From Brevibacterium yomogidense (lineage in GTDB: Bacteria; Actinomycetota; Actinomycetes; Actinomycetales; Brevibacteriaceae): DNA of 64,000 bases. A program made the position numbers and the translations under genes. Where the stretch lies: assembly GCF_016107685.1 (NCBI RefSeq), contig NZ_JABASY010000002.1, forward strand, positions 372,001 through 436,000. The letters are read 5' to 3'. Positions 26,453-34,519 of the stretch are shown one piece after another. Numbering within the stretch: the stretch's first letter is position 1; every line of letters begins with the position of its first letter. The notes under the pieces are model-generated. The model was not told the DNA's origin. It searched no databases and was given only the letters and a program-made list of their open reading frames with translations.

Positions 26453-26730
26453 TGGGGGAGACGAAGAAGTGGGAGAAGGCGTCACCGGAGAAGAAGGGGC
26501 CGGACACGGACGTGGAGGCGGGCCGGTCCGGAGCAGCGGCCGCCGGCAAGAACGGCGACGCTGCGGAGGCCAGTGTGGAGTCCGAATCCCGTGAAGCGGA
26601 CGAAGCCCGTCGAGAGTCGGAGGCTGGGGAGGAAGCCGAGTCCCGTGAGGAGTCGGATCTGCTGTCGCTCGACGATCTGTTCGCCGGGGCGCAGGGGGGC
26701 TCATGCTCGATCGATGGGACCTGCGACTGA
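26452..26730 (+). CDS. small acidic protein with C-terminal CX5C, coupled to DsbA/FrnE
   Basis: 92 aa, not recognised. The first 75 residues are Glu/Ala/Ser/Lys-rich, of low complexity and predicted disordered. The last part is ordered-looking (SDLLSLDDLFAG), then GGSC, SIDG and TCD, placing Cys85 and Cys91 as CX5C beside the C-terminus. The ATG overlaps the DsbA stop (TGATG), with AAGGAGG just upstream, so it is made with that oxidoreductase; GTG 26449 is an alternative start. The Cys pair could be a redox substrate or a metal site. No function is assigned. Confidence 0.72.
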   Translation: MGETKKWEKASPEKKGPDTDVEAGRSGAAAAGKNGDAAEASVESESREADEARRESEAGEEAESREESDLLSLDDLFAGAQGGSCSIDGTCD

Positions 26731-26769
26731 TCGCTGACAACGCAGCCTGTGCCGCAAGTCACCTTTCTG

Positions 26770-26775
26770 TAGAAT
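26770..26775 (+). promoter_or_regulatory. -10 box for the Nramp-like gene, leaderless type
   Basis: TAGAAT, six bases before the ATG at 26782, with no ribosome site between. This suggests transcription starts at the start codon. Confidence 0.45.
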
Positions 26776-26781
26776 CGTCCT

Positions 26782-28086
26782 ATGAACGACGAACGCCCGG
26801 GCGACGACTCCACATCGGAACACGTGACCCCTGGGACCGGTGCCTCCGCGGCCCCAGCCGGTGGGAAGCCGAAATGGAAGATCCTGGGCCCCGGGCTGGT
26901 CGTCGCGGCGACCGGCATCGGTGCCGGAGACCTCGTCGCGACCCTCGTGGCTGGATCCATGTACGGCTACGCGCTGCTGTGGGCGGCGATCGTCGGTGCC
27001 GTCATCAAGGTGTTCCTCGTCGAAGGTGCCGGCCGTTGGTCGCTCGCGACAGGACACTCGATCTTCGAGGGCTGGCGGCGACTGGGGAGATGGACGTCGG
27101 TCTATTTCGGTCCCTACATCCTCATCTGGGGCTTCGTCTACGGAGCCACAGCAATGTCGGCCTCAGCGTTGCCCATCTACGCGGTGTTCCCGCAGATACC
27201 GTTCATCGCATATGCGATCTTCTCCGGGCTGGTGGGCTTGGTCCTCGTGTGGTGGGGGAAATACCACGCGCTGGAGAAGATCGTCGCGGCGTTCGTCGGA
27301 CTCATGTTCATCACCGTCGTGGGATCCGCTGTGTTCGCCGCACCCAACTTCCTCGACGCCGTGAAAGGGCTCGTCCCTCTCATTCCTGAAGGCGGCCTGG
27401 TCTACACACTCAGCATCATCGGCGGTGTGGGCGGCACGATCACGCTGGCTGCGTACGGGTACTGGTTGAAGGAGAAGGGCTGGTACAGCCCCAAGTGGAT
27501 GCGCGTCATGCGGATCGACAACTCCTTCGCCTACCTCATCTCCGGCGTCTTCGTCATCTCGATGCTCATCATCGGCGCGGAACTGCTTCACTCCGCGAAC
27601 ATCGCGATCCAGTCGGGTGACGAAGGACTCGTCGAACTGTCGGGCGTGCTCGACGCCGAGTACGGTCCGTTCGTCGGGAAGCTCTTCCTCGTCGGCTTCT
27701 GGGCCGCGTCCTTCTCCTCCGTTCTAGGCGTGTGGAACGGCGTGTCGATCATGTTCGCGGATTTCTGGGGACGGGTGCGGAACAAGCCGGAAGACCACCC
27801 GGACCGTCGATCCGGGGGCAAGTACTACAAGTTCTACGTCCTCTGGCTGACCTTCCCGCCCATGCTTCTGCTGCTCATCGGCAAGCCCGTCGCCATCATC
27901 ATCGCGTACGGCGTCCTGGGGTCGTTCTTCATGCCGTTCCTCGCGATCACACTGCTGTTCCTCCTGAACAGCGGACGCATGCCGCAGGAATGGCGGAACG
28001 GCTGGCTGCTCAACACCGTGCTCGGCGTCATCACCCTGCTGTTCGTGGTGCTCGGCGTCAACGAGCTGGTCGGAGTGTTCCAGTAG
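26782..28086 (+). CDS. Nramp-related transporter lacking the canonical metal motifs
   Basis: 434-aa membrane protein of about 11 helices with Nramp topology. The TM1 motif that is DPGN in Mn/Fe transporters is replaced by GAGD (residues 47-50, in ATGIGAGDLVA), and TM6 reads GGTITLAAYGYWLKE with no MPH. These are the metal-coordinating positions in true Nramp proteins, so manganese transport should not be assumed. A disordered, acidic N-terminus of about 30 residues precedes TM1. A leaderless-type promoter lies just upstream. The substrate may be a different cation or a small organic solute. Confidence 0.85.
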   Translation: MNDERPGDDSTSEHVTPGTGASAAPAGGKPKWKILGPGLVVAATGIGAGDLVATLVAGSMYGYALLWAAIVGAVIKVFLVEGAGRWSLATGHSIFEGWRRLGRWTSVYFGPYILIWGFVYGATAMSASALPIYAVFPQIPFIAYAIFSGLVGLVLVWWGKYHALEKIVAAFVGLMFITVVGSAVFAAPNFLDAVKGLVPLIPEGGLVYTLSIIGGVGGTITLAAYGYWLKEKGWYSPKWMRVMRIDNSFAYLISGVFVISMLIIGAELLHSANIAIQSGDEGLVELSGVLDAEYGPFVGKLFLVGFWAASFSSVLGVWNGVSIMFADFWGRVRNKPEDHPDRRSGGKYYKFYVLWLTFPPMLLLLIGKPVAIIIAYGVLGSFFMPFLAITLLFLLNSGRMPQEWRNGWLLNTVLGVITLLFVVLGVNELVGVFQ

Positions 28087-28149
28087 GGCTGGGTGTCTTC
28101 GTCGGACTGCGTGTGCCCTTCAGTCCGGGCCCGGCTACTGGTGCAGTCG

Positions 28150-29052
28150 TCAGCGGAACACGTCGATGACCGCCTGCTCGACACGGTCGAACAGCTGGGA
28201 CGACGTGTCCGCACGGCGACTGATCCACGACTCCGCAGTCAGGGGCGAATCGACGACGTGGGCGATCCTCACCCGTGGGTCGGACTCCGCTCGGGCTTCC
28301 GCGATGGGCAGGGGCGCCACGGACACGCAGAGTCCCGCCGCCACCGCGTCCAGCGCGGAGCGCCAGGTCCGTGACAGGTAGGTGAACTGCGGGTCGAAGC
28401 CGGCTTCGGTGCACAGTGCGCGCACCGTGTCGTGGAACCGCGGGGACGCCGACCTGCGGAACACTGCGAAAGGAACACCCGCGCAGTGGGCGAGGGTGTC
28501 CGGGGCACCATCTCGCAGTGCCGCCGAGGCGCCGGTCGGCACCACCAGCGCGAACGGCGCGGCTGTGAGCCGGGTCGAGGTGACATCCGGCCCGTCCGCC
28601 GCCGCGTTCCCACACGCAAGGTCCACGCCACCCGACCGGAGTGCCGCCACCGCCTCGGCGCTGGACATCTCCTCGACGAGGATCCGGAGTTCCCGTGCTT
28701 CTCCTGCCAGACGCGCGACGGCTTCGAGGAGACCGTGCTCCAGCACGGAGGCGGTTGCCCCGATCGTCACGACTCCGGCCTGACCGGTCGACAGGGCGGC
28801 GGATGCGGCGGCGAACCTGTCCGCGCCGGCGAGGACCGCCTCGGCTTCGGCCAGCAGTGCTTCCCCCTCATGCGTGAGGGTGGTGCGGGGAGTCCTGCTG
28901 AAGAGAGTGACACCCAGCTGCTTCTCGAGCCGGCGGATCTCCGCGCTGAGGCCGGGCTGCGAGATGTGGAGCAGCTGTGCGGCCCGGCCGAAGTGCAGGG
29001 TCTCCGCCAGCACCGTGAAATAGCGGAGGCGCCGCAGATCGATGTCAGTCAT
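28150..29052 (-). CDS. LysR family transcriptional regulator
   Basis: 300-aa LysR regulator. The N-terminal winged helix is LRRLRYFTVLAETLHFGRAAQLLHISQPGLSAEIRRLEKQLG-like in order (residues 5-47 by position), and the periplasmic-binding-type effector domain covers about 90-295. It is divergent from the AidB-like acyl-CoA dehydrogenase gene with 145 bases between, which contain two nested inverted repeats, so that gene is the likely target. GATAAT (29066-29061) lies eight bases before the start codon, a leaderless arrangement. Confidence 0.93.
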   Translation of the reverse strand: MTDIDLRRLRYFTVLAETLHFGRAAQLLHISQPGLSAEIRRLEKQLGVTLFSRTPRTTLTHEGEALLAEAEAVLAGADRFAAASAALSTGQAGVVTIGATASVLEHGLLEAVARLAGEARELRILVEEMSSAEAVAALRSGGVDLACGNAAADGPDVTSTRLTAAPFALVVPTGASAALRDGAPDTLAHCAGVPFAVFRRSASPRFHDTVRALCTEAGFDPQFTYLSRTWRSALDAVAAGLCVSVAPLPIAEARAESDPRVRIAHVVDSPLTAESWISRRADTSSQLFDRVEQAVIDVFR

Positions 29053-29107
29053 AACCCAGGATTATCGCACCTTCAGGTGTAGCTGTTGGACGGTTATCGG
29101 CTGGGTT
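29051..29107. promoter_or_regulatory. nested inverted repeats between lysR and the acyl-CoA dehydrogenase gene
   Basis: ATAACC (29051-29056) pairs with GGTTAT (29092-29097), and AACCCAG (29053-29059) with CTGGGTT (29101-29107). The arms straddle the lysR start codon and -10 box, as expected for autoregulation. LysR binding is inferred. Confidence 0.35.
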
Positions 29108-29197
29108 CGTACTCTGAACGCAGGACCATCCGCGCACGCAGCGATGCACCCGCTCGACGACGCCCCTCGACGAGGCCCCTGCCCGAAGGAGAACCGC

Positions 29198-31036
29198 ATG
29201 ACCGCCACACCCGTCGCCCAGGTGAGTGACACCTCCGCCGGTCAGGCCGCGTCCGCCCGCACCCCTTCGTGGCCGGTCCCGGACAGCTTCGGCATCGACC
29301 GGTTCGCCGACGACCGCAGTCTCCGGGCGCTGCTGCCGCTCTACCTCGAGGCAGACCTGCTCGCACACCTCCAGCCGACACTCGACGACCTCGGGCCGCG
29401 ACTGGGTGGCGAGATGGACGACTGGGCGCACCAGGCGGATACCAACCCGCCAGTCCTCCATCACCGCACGCGCTCCGGGCGCGACCGCCAGTGGATCGAG
29501 GTGCACCCGGCCTACCGGTCGCTGCAGAAGGTCGCGTTCGAAGAACTGGGCATGCACGCGATGAGCCACACGCCCGTGCTGGGTTGGGATCGGCCGATGC
29601 CGCCGCTCGTGAAGTACACGTTCTTCTACCTCTTCGCGCAGGCCGAGTTCGGGCTCGAATGCCCCGTCTCCATGACGGACGCGCTCACCCGCACCCTGCG
29701 GAAGTTCGGGGACCAGGAGCTCATCGACCGCTACCTGCCGTCGATGATCTCGACCTCGATGGACACGCTCACGCAGGGCGCGATGTTCATGACGGAGCAG
29801 GACGCGGGATCCGACGTGGGCCGTGCGACGACACATGCCGAGGACAACGGTGACGGCACGTGGGCGCTCACGGGGGAGAAGTGGTTCTGCTCCAACGCCG
29901 ACGCGGACGTCACGATGATCCTCGCCCGCCCGGAGGGTGCGCCCGCGGGCATCAAGGGGATCGGTCTCTTCCTGCTGCCCCGCACACTGCCGGACGGCAC
30001 CCCGAACGCGTACCGGATCGTGAGGCTCAAGGACAAGCTGGGGACCCGGTCCATGCCGTCCGGCGAAGTGAGCCTGGACGGCGCGACCGCCTACCTGGTG
30101 GGCGACCTGGGGCAGGGCTTCAAGCAGATGGCGGACATGGTGAATTCCTCCCGCCTGTCGAACGCCGTCCGTTCCGCCGGCATGATGCGCCGAGCTTTCG
30201 GCGAATCCCGCTTCGTCTGCCTGGAGCGCGAGGCGTTCGGCACCCGCCTGCTCGACCTGCCGCTGCAGCGCCGCCAGCTCGCGAAGCTGCTGCTGCCCAC
30301 CGAACAGGGGCTCAGCATGTCGCTGCACACCGCCCGCGTCTTCGAGCGGGCCGATGCCGGCGACGACGAAGCCGCTGCCGTCCTGCGCATCCTCACCCCG
30401 ATCATCAAGTTCCGCACGACGCGGGAGGCCCGCAAGGTCACCGCCGACGCGATGGAGGTCCGCGGGGGCGTGGGCTACATCGAGGAGTACGGCGACGCCC
30501 GCATGTTCCGCGATGCTCAGCTGGGGTCCATCTGGGAGGGCACCTCGAACATCGTCGCTCTGGACGTCGTGCGTGCCGCCCACCGGTCGTCGGCGCTCAA
30601 GCCGCTCATGGGCTACCTGGGTGAGCTGACCGCTGAGCTCGCCGGCCGTACCGCCCCCGAGGCCGCTGTCCCCGACGCTGCCTTCGCACCTCTGGCGAAC
30701 GAGCTGGACCGGATCTCCGCAGAGCTCATGCACGCCCTGGAGACCCTGGGGGACAGGCAGAACGAGGCGCAGACACGGCAGATCGCCACCGCGCTGTACT
30801 GCCTGTGCTCGGCGGTGTTCCTCGCATGGGAGGGACTGCGGATCGGTGCGCGCGACGGCGATTACTCCCGCGTGGTCCTCGCCGCGATGGTCATCCGTCA
30901 TCGGCTGCTGCCGCAGGATCCGCTCACGGTCGTCGAGGACCCGGCCGACCTGCTCACGACGCTCATCCTGCAGGACACGGTGTCGAAGGAGACCGCGGTC
31001 GGCTACATCGGCCTGACGCTGGGAGCTGCCGTATGA
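29198..31036 (+). CDS. AidB-like acyl-CoA dehydrogenase
   Basis: 612-aa flavoprotein of the long acyl-CoA dehydrogenase branch that includes AidB. FMTEQDAGSDVGRATT is the FAD/substrate signature, WALTGEKWFCSNADAD follows, and RGGVGYIEEYGDARMFRDAQLGSIWEGTSNI is arranged as in the family's C-terminal domain. The extra C-terminal helical region (about 490-612) also fits AidB-type proteins. AAGGAG six bases upstream supports the ATG at 29198. It is divergent from a LysR gene. It may oxidise an unusual acyl-CoA or take part in alkylation defence; the choice is open. Confidence 0.88.
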   Translation: MTATPVAQVSDTSAGQAASARTPSWPVPDSFGIDRFADDRSLRALLPLYLEADLLAHLQPTLDDLGPRLGGEMDDWAHQADTNPPVLHHRTRSGRDRQWIEVHPAYRSLQKVAFEELGMHAMSHTPVLGWDRPMPPLVKYTFFYLFAQAEFGLECPVSMTDALTRTLRKFGDQELIDRYLPSMISTSMDTLTQGAMFMTEQDAGSDVGRATTHAEDNGDGTWALTGEKWFCSNADADVTMILARPEGAPAGIKGIGLFLLPRTLPDGTPNAYRIVRLKDKLGTRSMPSGEVSLDGATAYLVGDLGQGFKQMADMVNSSRLSNAVRSAGMMRRAFGESRFVCLEREAFGTRLLDLPLQRRQLAKLLLPTEQGLSMSLHTARVFERADAGDDEAAAVLRILTPIIKFRTTREARKVTADAMEVRGGVGYIEEYGDARMFRDAQLGSIWEGTSNIVALDVVRAAHRSSALKPLMGYLGELTAELAGRTAPEAAVPDAAFAPLANELDRISAELMHALETLGDRQNEAQTRQIATALYCLCSAVFLAWEGLRIGARDGDYSRVVLAAMVIRHRLLPQDPLTVVEDPADLLTTLILQDTVSKETAVGYIGLTLGAAV

Positions 31037-31051
31037 CGGGAGAGTGTCGAT

Positions 31052-31081
31052 TTGTGGACCCACGGACGTGCGCAGTAATAT
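31052..31081 (+). promoter_or_regulatory. tRNA-Ala promoter
   Basis: TTGTGG (31052-31057) and TAATAT (31076-31081) are separated by 18 bases and lie 45 bases before the mature tRNA 5' end. This is the best sigma-70-type promoter near the tRNA. Confidence 0.55.
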
Positions 31082-31126
31082 AGAGCGGTCGTCTTCGGAT
31101 GGCAGCGGTCTCGTGCGAGTGGCTGC

Positions 31127-31199
31127 GGGGCTATAGCTCAGTTGGTAGAGCGCTTCGTTCGCAACGAAGAGGTCAGGGGTTCGAATCCCCTTAGCTCCA
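31127..31199 (+). tRNA. tRNA-Ala (anticodon CGC)
   Basis: 73-base cloverleaf. The acceptor GGGGCTA pairs with TAGCTCC (one G-U), the D arm is GCTC/GAGC, the anticodon stem CTTCG/CGAAG encloses loop TTCGCAA with anticodon CGC (reads GCG), and the T arm AGGGG/CCCCT encloses TTCGAAT. The discriminator base is A. The CCA end is not encoded. A strong terminator follows at once. Confidence 0.97.
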
Positions 31200-31206
31200 C
31201 CCCTGT

Positions 31207-31255
31207 CCTGAGTCGCGACATCGTTTTCCGCTGGTGTCGCGGCTCAGGGCTTTTT
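31207..31255 (+). terminator. rho-independent terminator of tRNA-Ala
   Basis: CCTGAGTCGCGACA (31207-31220) pairs with TGTCGCGGCTCAGG (31235-31248), 14 bp with one G-T pair, followed by TTTTT at 31251-31255. It begins eight bases after the tRNA and is one of the few hairpins in the window with a T-run. It could also stop transcripts coming from the right. Confidence 0.85.
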
Positions 31256-31269
31256 CGTGTGTCCGAACG

Positions 31270-31935
31270 CTAGTCGACGACAGTGATGCCCAGGTGGTTG
31301 GCGAAGATGCGGGCGAGGTCGACGGCTTGGGCGGGGGAGACGACGGCGCCACGCATCGACTCGACACCACTGATGCTCTCGAGGTCCAGGCCGCGCAGGT
31401 CGACGTGACGCAGCTGCGCATGGTCGAAACGGAGCGCGCGAACCGTGCAGTCACTGAACGCCAACCGCTCGACGAGTGCCTCACCAAGGTCGAGTTCATC
31501 GATGACGCAGTGATCGAACCGGACGTCGAGCAGCTTCGACGCCCGCAGGTTCACGAACGAGAGCTTGCTGTCGGTGATACGGACCGACTCGAGATGGGCG
31601 TCGTACATCTCGACCGCGCCGAACCGTGAGCCCTCGATGTGGACATCCCGCCACGTGGTGCGCGCAGAGTTGAGTGTCGTCGCGGTTGCGCGAGCGATGC
31701 GGGTCTCGATGAAACGGGACCCCAGCAGTTTTGTGTCGTGGATTTCGAGGCCGGTGAAGTCGCACTCGGTGAAGGAAGCGCCGGTGAGATCACGACCCGA
31801 GAGGTCCGCGTCGATGTAGCGGCAGGCTTCGTGGTCGCCCCGCGCAGCAATCTCGGAAGGGTCGGTTTCGGTGAGGTCGATGGGATGCAGGTCGTCGATG
31901 ATCGGGGCGGGAATCTTCTGGCGACGTGCGGACAT
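31270..31935 (-). CDS. pentapeptide-repeat protein
   Basis: 221 aa with a right-handed beta-helix pattern from about residue 38 to 190: DADLSGRDLTGASFTECDF, TKLLGSRFIETRI, then DSKLSFVNLRASKLLDVRF and HAQLRHVDLRGLDLES, each with a Leu/Phe core every fifth residue. Some members mimic DNA and protect gyrase (Qnr, MfpA), but most are uncharacterised, and this one lacks a clear MfpA-like C-terminus. The frame is open to 32424; the ATG at 31935 gives the family N-terminus. It lies alone, 40 bases after the MDMPI-like gene on the same strand. Confidence 0.88.
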   Translation of the reverse strand: MSARRQKIPAPIIDDLHPIDLTETDPSEIAARGDHEACRYIDADLSGRDLTGASFTECDFTGLEIHDTKLLGSRFIETRIARATATTLNSARTTWRDVHIEGSRFGAVEMYDAHLESVRITDSKLSFVNLRASKLLDVRFDHCVIDELDLGEALVERLAFSDCTVRALRFDHAQLRHVDLRGLDLESISGVESMRGAVVSPAQAVDLARIFANHLGITVVD

Positions 31936-31975
31936 GCTGCCGATCCTACGGGCAGCGAGTCCTACTGCCCGCTCA

Positions 31976-32524
31976 TCACGACCTGGGATCGCGGCCCAGG
32001 AAGGCGAGGAGCCGTTCACCCGTCGTCGCATCGACCGGGGCGGGGACCTCGGGTCCGCATATCCCGTCCATCCGCAGGGTGTCGCCGTGGGAGCGTGCGG
32101 CCTCCAGGTAGTGCGCAGCATCGGTGTCGTCGAGCCTCTGGTGAGCGGTCGTTCCGGCACCGCGTGCGATGTCCCAGCGGTGGACGAGGAGGTCCATCCC
32201 GTAGAAGCGGTCGACGACCTCTGCGATTGTCGTCGGCCCGAAGAATCCCTCGAAGGACGTAGCGCCGCGCTCATCGGCGAGGACCGACTGCGCGAGGGTG
32301 CGGACGTTCTCCCAGTCCCTGCGCACCTCACCCGTTGCAGGTTCGAGGTCGACATGCCGACCGAGGAAGTCGCGCTGTGTGTCGACGATGTGCTGAAGCA
32401 CGTCCCGGACTGTCCAGCCCTCACAAGGGGTGGGTGCGTTCCAGGCCTCCGTCGGGAGGTCGTCGACAGCGGCTGAGAGCTGTTGGGAGAGCCGCCGGTA
32501 GCGGCTACTGATCGTGCTGTTCAT
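31976..32524 (-). CDS. MDMPI/DinB-fold metal-binding protein (TIGR03086 type)
   Basis: 182-aa four-helix protein related to mycothiol-dependent maleylpyruvate isomerase. NAPTPCEGWTVRDVLQHIVDTQ gives the first metal-binding His, and YGMDLLVHRWDIARGAG the His of the later helix, the usual metal triad region. It lacks the C-terminal domain of the true isomerase. The ATG overlaps the stop of the PrmC-related gene (ATGA). Likely a mycothiol- or metal-dependent transferase of unknown substrate; its presence fits a mycothiol-producing actinobacterium. Confidence 0.82.
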   Translation of the reverse strand: MNSTISSRYRRLSQQLSAAVDDLPTEAWNAPTPCEGWTVRDVLQHIVDTQRDFLGRHVDLEPATGEVRRDWENVRTLAQSVLADERGATSFEGFFGPTTIAEVVDRFYGMDLLVHRWDIARGAGTTAHQRLDDTDAAHYLEAARSHGDTLRMDGICGPEVPAPVDATTGERLLAFLGRDPRS

Positions 32525-33396
32525 GACGGCATCCCATCACAGGAGCGATCGGTGGCTCTTGTACGAATCGGACACGTGCGGGCAGCCGCCGTGAGGTCGA
32601 GCACGACTGTCTGCCCGTCATCTGCGAGGTGGTGGGCAATGGAGAACACCTCGAGGTCGATCGTGCGCAGCGCTTCGTCGAGCTGCCCCGCATGGAGTTC
32701 CATGAGCAGTCGACCACCCGCTCGCAGCCACGCGACCGATTGCTCGATGAGAGCGCGGGCGTGTGCGAGTCCGTCGTCGCCCCCGAACAGAGCCGCCGAC
32801 GGCTCGTGGTCGCGTGCCTCCCGTGGGAGCAGAGACGCATGGGGGACCGGTACGTACGGCGGGACTGCCGCGATGACCGCGACTGTGCCGCGCAACCGGT
32901 GCGGCAGCCCCGCCAGCACGTCCCCTCGATGGACGCCGGCGTCGGCACCCGCGTTCGCGCGCGCAAACGCCAGTGCCTGTTCGTCGATGTCTGTCACATG
33001 GATCTCCGCCTGGGGCGCGGCTGCGTGCACCGACGCCGCGAGTGGGGCGACGCCGGAGAATGCTTCGACGAACACGGGTGTGGGAGTGTCCGACGACCGA
33101 GCCGCCTGCACCGCGTGGACCGTCAGCTCCGCCAGCAGCAGGGTGCGCTGCCGCGGCACGAAGACTCCCGGGCCCACCTGCAGCCGGAGTCTGCCGAACT
33201 CGACGTGTCCTACCACGTGCTCGAGCGGGGCGCCTGCCGTGCGCGCCGCCAGGAGCTCCTCGAAGTGGACCGCGCTGACCGCCGCTTCACGGAGGATCCG
33301 CGCCTCGTCCTCGGCGAACACGCACCCCGCGCGGCGCAGTGAAGTGACGACGAGGTCCTCATCCCGGTCGTCCGTGTGGGCGTCCCCCTGTGCCAT
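32521..33396 (-). CDS. PrmC-related protein (glutamine-N5)-methyltransferase homologue
   Basis: 291-aa SAM-dependent methylase fold related to PrmC/HemK. EHVVGHVEFGRLRLQVGPGVFVPRQRT is the usual substrate-binding stretch and HVTDIDEQALAFARANA the SAM-binding strand. The PrmC catalytic motif NPPY is AVPPYVP here, so the Asn that binds the glutamine amide is replaced. That is characteristic of a paralogue group of unknown target rather than the release-factor methylase. It is coupled by ATGA overlap to the MDMPI-like gene downstream. Start at ATG 33396; the open frame upstream is not supported by motifs. Confidence 0.85.
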   Translation of the reverse strand: MAQGDAHTDDRDEDLVVTSLRRAGCVFAEDEARILREAAVSAVHFEELLAARTAGAPLEHVVGHVEFGRLRLQVGPGVFVPRQRTLLLAELTVHAVQAARSSDTPTPVFVEAFSGVAPLAASVHAAAPQAEIHVTDIDEQALAFARANAGADAGVHRGDVLAGLPHRLRGTVAVIAAVPPYVPVPHASLLPREARDHEPSAALFGGDDGLAHARALIEQSVAWLRAGGRLLMELHAGQLDEALRTIDLEVFSIAHHLADDGQTVVLDLTAAARTCPIRTRATDRSCDGMPS

Positions 33397-33439
33397 GCGC
33401 CCTACAGTACTTCCGCGACGGGGGCTGAACCCGCGCGAG

Positions 33440-34351
33440 TCACCACCCGCGTTCGGCCAGGCGGTGCGGCGCCGGGAGGTCTGCGACGTTGATACCGACC
33501 ATCGCCTCACCCAGCCCGCGCGATGCCTCCGCCACGACCGCCGCGTCCGCATGGTTCGCAGTCGCCCGCACGATCGCCTCGGCTCGCTGTTCGGGGTTCC
33601 CGGACTTGAAGATCCCGGATCCCACGAACACGCCGTCCGCACCCAGCTGCATCATCATCGCGGCATCGGCCGGTGTCGCCACTCCGCCCGCGGTGAGCAG
33701 GGGGACGGGCAGACGGCATGCGTCTGCGACCTCGGCGACGAGGTCGTGCGGTGCCTGCAGCTCCTTCGCCGCGACGTACAGCTCGTCCTTCTTCAGTGAG
33801 CCCAGCGCCGCGATCTCCGCCGTGATCGTGCGGATGTGCTTCGTCGCCTCCGACACGTCACCGGTACCGGCCTCGCCCTTCGACCGGATCATCGCCGCGC
33901 CCTCGGCGATGCGGCGCAGTGCCTCACCCAGGTTCGTCGCACCGCACACGAACGGCACGGTGAAGTCCCGCTTGCTGATGTGGTGGACGTAATCGGCGGG
34001 GGAGAGGACCTCCGATTCGTCGATGAAGTCGACCCCCAGCTCCTGCAGGATCTGCGCTTCCACGAAGTGCCCGATCCGCGCCTTCGCCATCACCGGGATC
34101 GACACCGCGGCGATGATCCCGTCGATGAGATCCGGGTCGCTCATGCGGGCCACGCCGCCCTGCGCGCGGATGTCCGCCGGGACGCGCTCCAGTGCCATGA
34201 CGGCGACCGCGCCGGCGTCCTGGGCGATCTTCGCCTGGTCCGGGGTCACGACGTCCATGATGACGCCTCCGGTGAGCTTCTTCGCCAGATCCCGCCCGGC
34301 CCGGCCCGTGCTGCTGCTGGCGTGTGCTGTGGCCTCTGTCGTCGTGGTCAT
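33440..34351 (-). CDS. pdxS: pyridoxal 5'-phosphate synthase subunit PdxS
   Basis: 303-aa PLP synthase barrel that joins ribose 5-phosphate, glyceraldehyde 3-phosphate and ammonia. [32 protein letters not shown] and [17 protein letters not shown] blocks (here [14 protein letters not shown]) and [14 protein letters not shown] are the conserved active-site and phosphate loops. Normally pdxT, the glutaminase that supplies ammonia, follows directly; here the next gene is the PrmC-related protein, so pdxT must be elsewhere or another ammonia source is used. It is divergent from pdxR with clear operator repeats between. Confidence 0.96.
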   Translation of the reverse strand: MTTTTEATAHASSSTGRAGRDLAKKLTGGVIMDVVTPDQAKIAQDAGAVAVMALERVPADIRAQGGVARMSDPDLIDGIIAAVSIPVMAKARIGHFVEAQILQELGVDFIDESEVLSPADYVHHISKRDFTVPFVCGATNLGEALRRIAEGAAMIRSKGEAGTGDVSEATKHIRTITAEIAALGSLKKDELYVAAKELQAPHDLVAEVADACRLPVPLLTAGGVATPADAAMMMQLGADGVFVGSGIFKSGNPEQRAEAIVRATANHADAAVVAEASRGLGEAMVGINVADLPAPHRLAERGW

Positions 34352-34456
34352 CGTCGTCCTCGAATCCTCTGTGTGTGCTGGTGGGGTCTGCAGCCGTGGC
34401 GTCTGCAGGTCCGTGAGGCCACTGCCGGCGGGTGCCACGTCCGGCAGCCCACCTGA

Positions 34457-34486
34457 TTGGCCTAGGCCATTGTTTGACCTAGGCCA
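34457..34486. promoter_or_regulatory. PdxR operator: two 13-bp repeats
   Basis: TTGGCCTAGGCCA (34457-34469) and TTGACCTAGGCCA (34474-34486) are identical at 12 of 13 positions and start 17 bases apart. The first contains the 12-bp palindrome TGGCCTAGGCCA. They lie between divergent pdxS and pdxR, where MocR-type PdxR is known to bind direct repeats and activate pdxS. Confidence 0.65.
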
Positions 34487-34506
34487 AAACATAGCATGCG
34501 TACCCC

Positions 34507-34512
34507 TAGACT
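34507..34512 (+). promoter_or_regulatory. -10 box of pdxR, leaderless type
   Basis: TAGACT lies seven bases before the GTG at 34520, with no ribosome site that fits. This spacing supports a leaderless pdxR mRNA beginning at the GTG and decides the start. Confidence 0.45.
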
Positions 34513-34519
34513 CGGAAGA

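Noticed and set aside
31127..31199. tRNA gene as an integration site
   Set aside because: No integrase or repeated tRNA 3' end is found downstream; a normal terminator follows directly.
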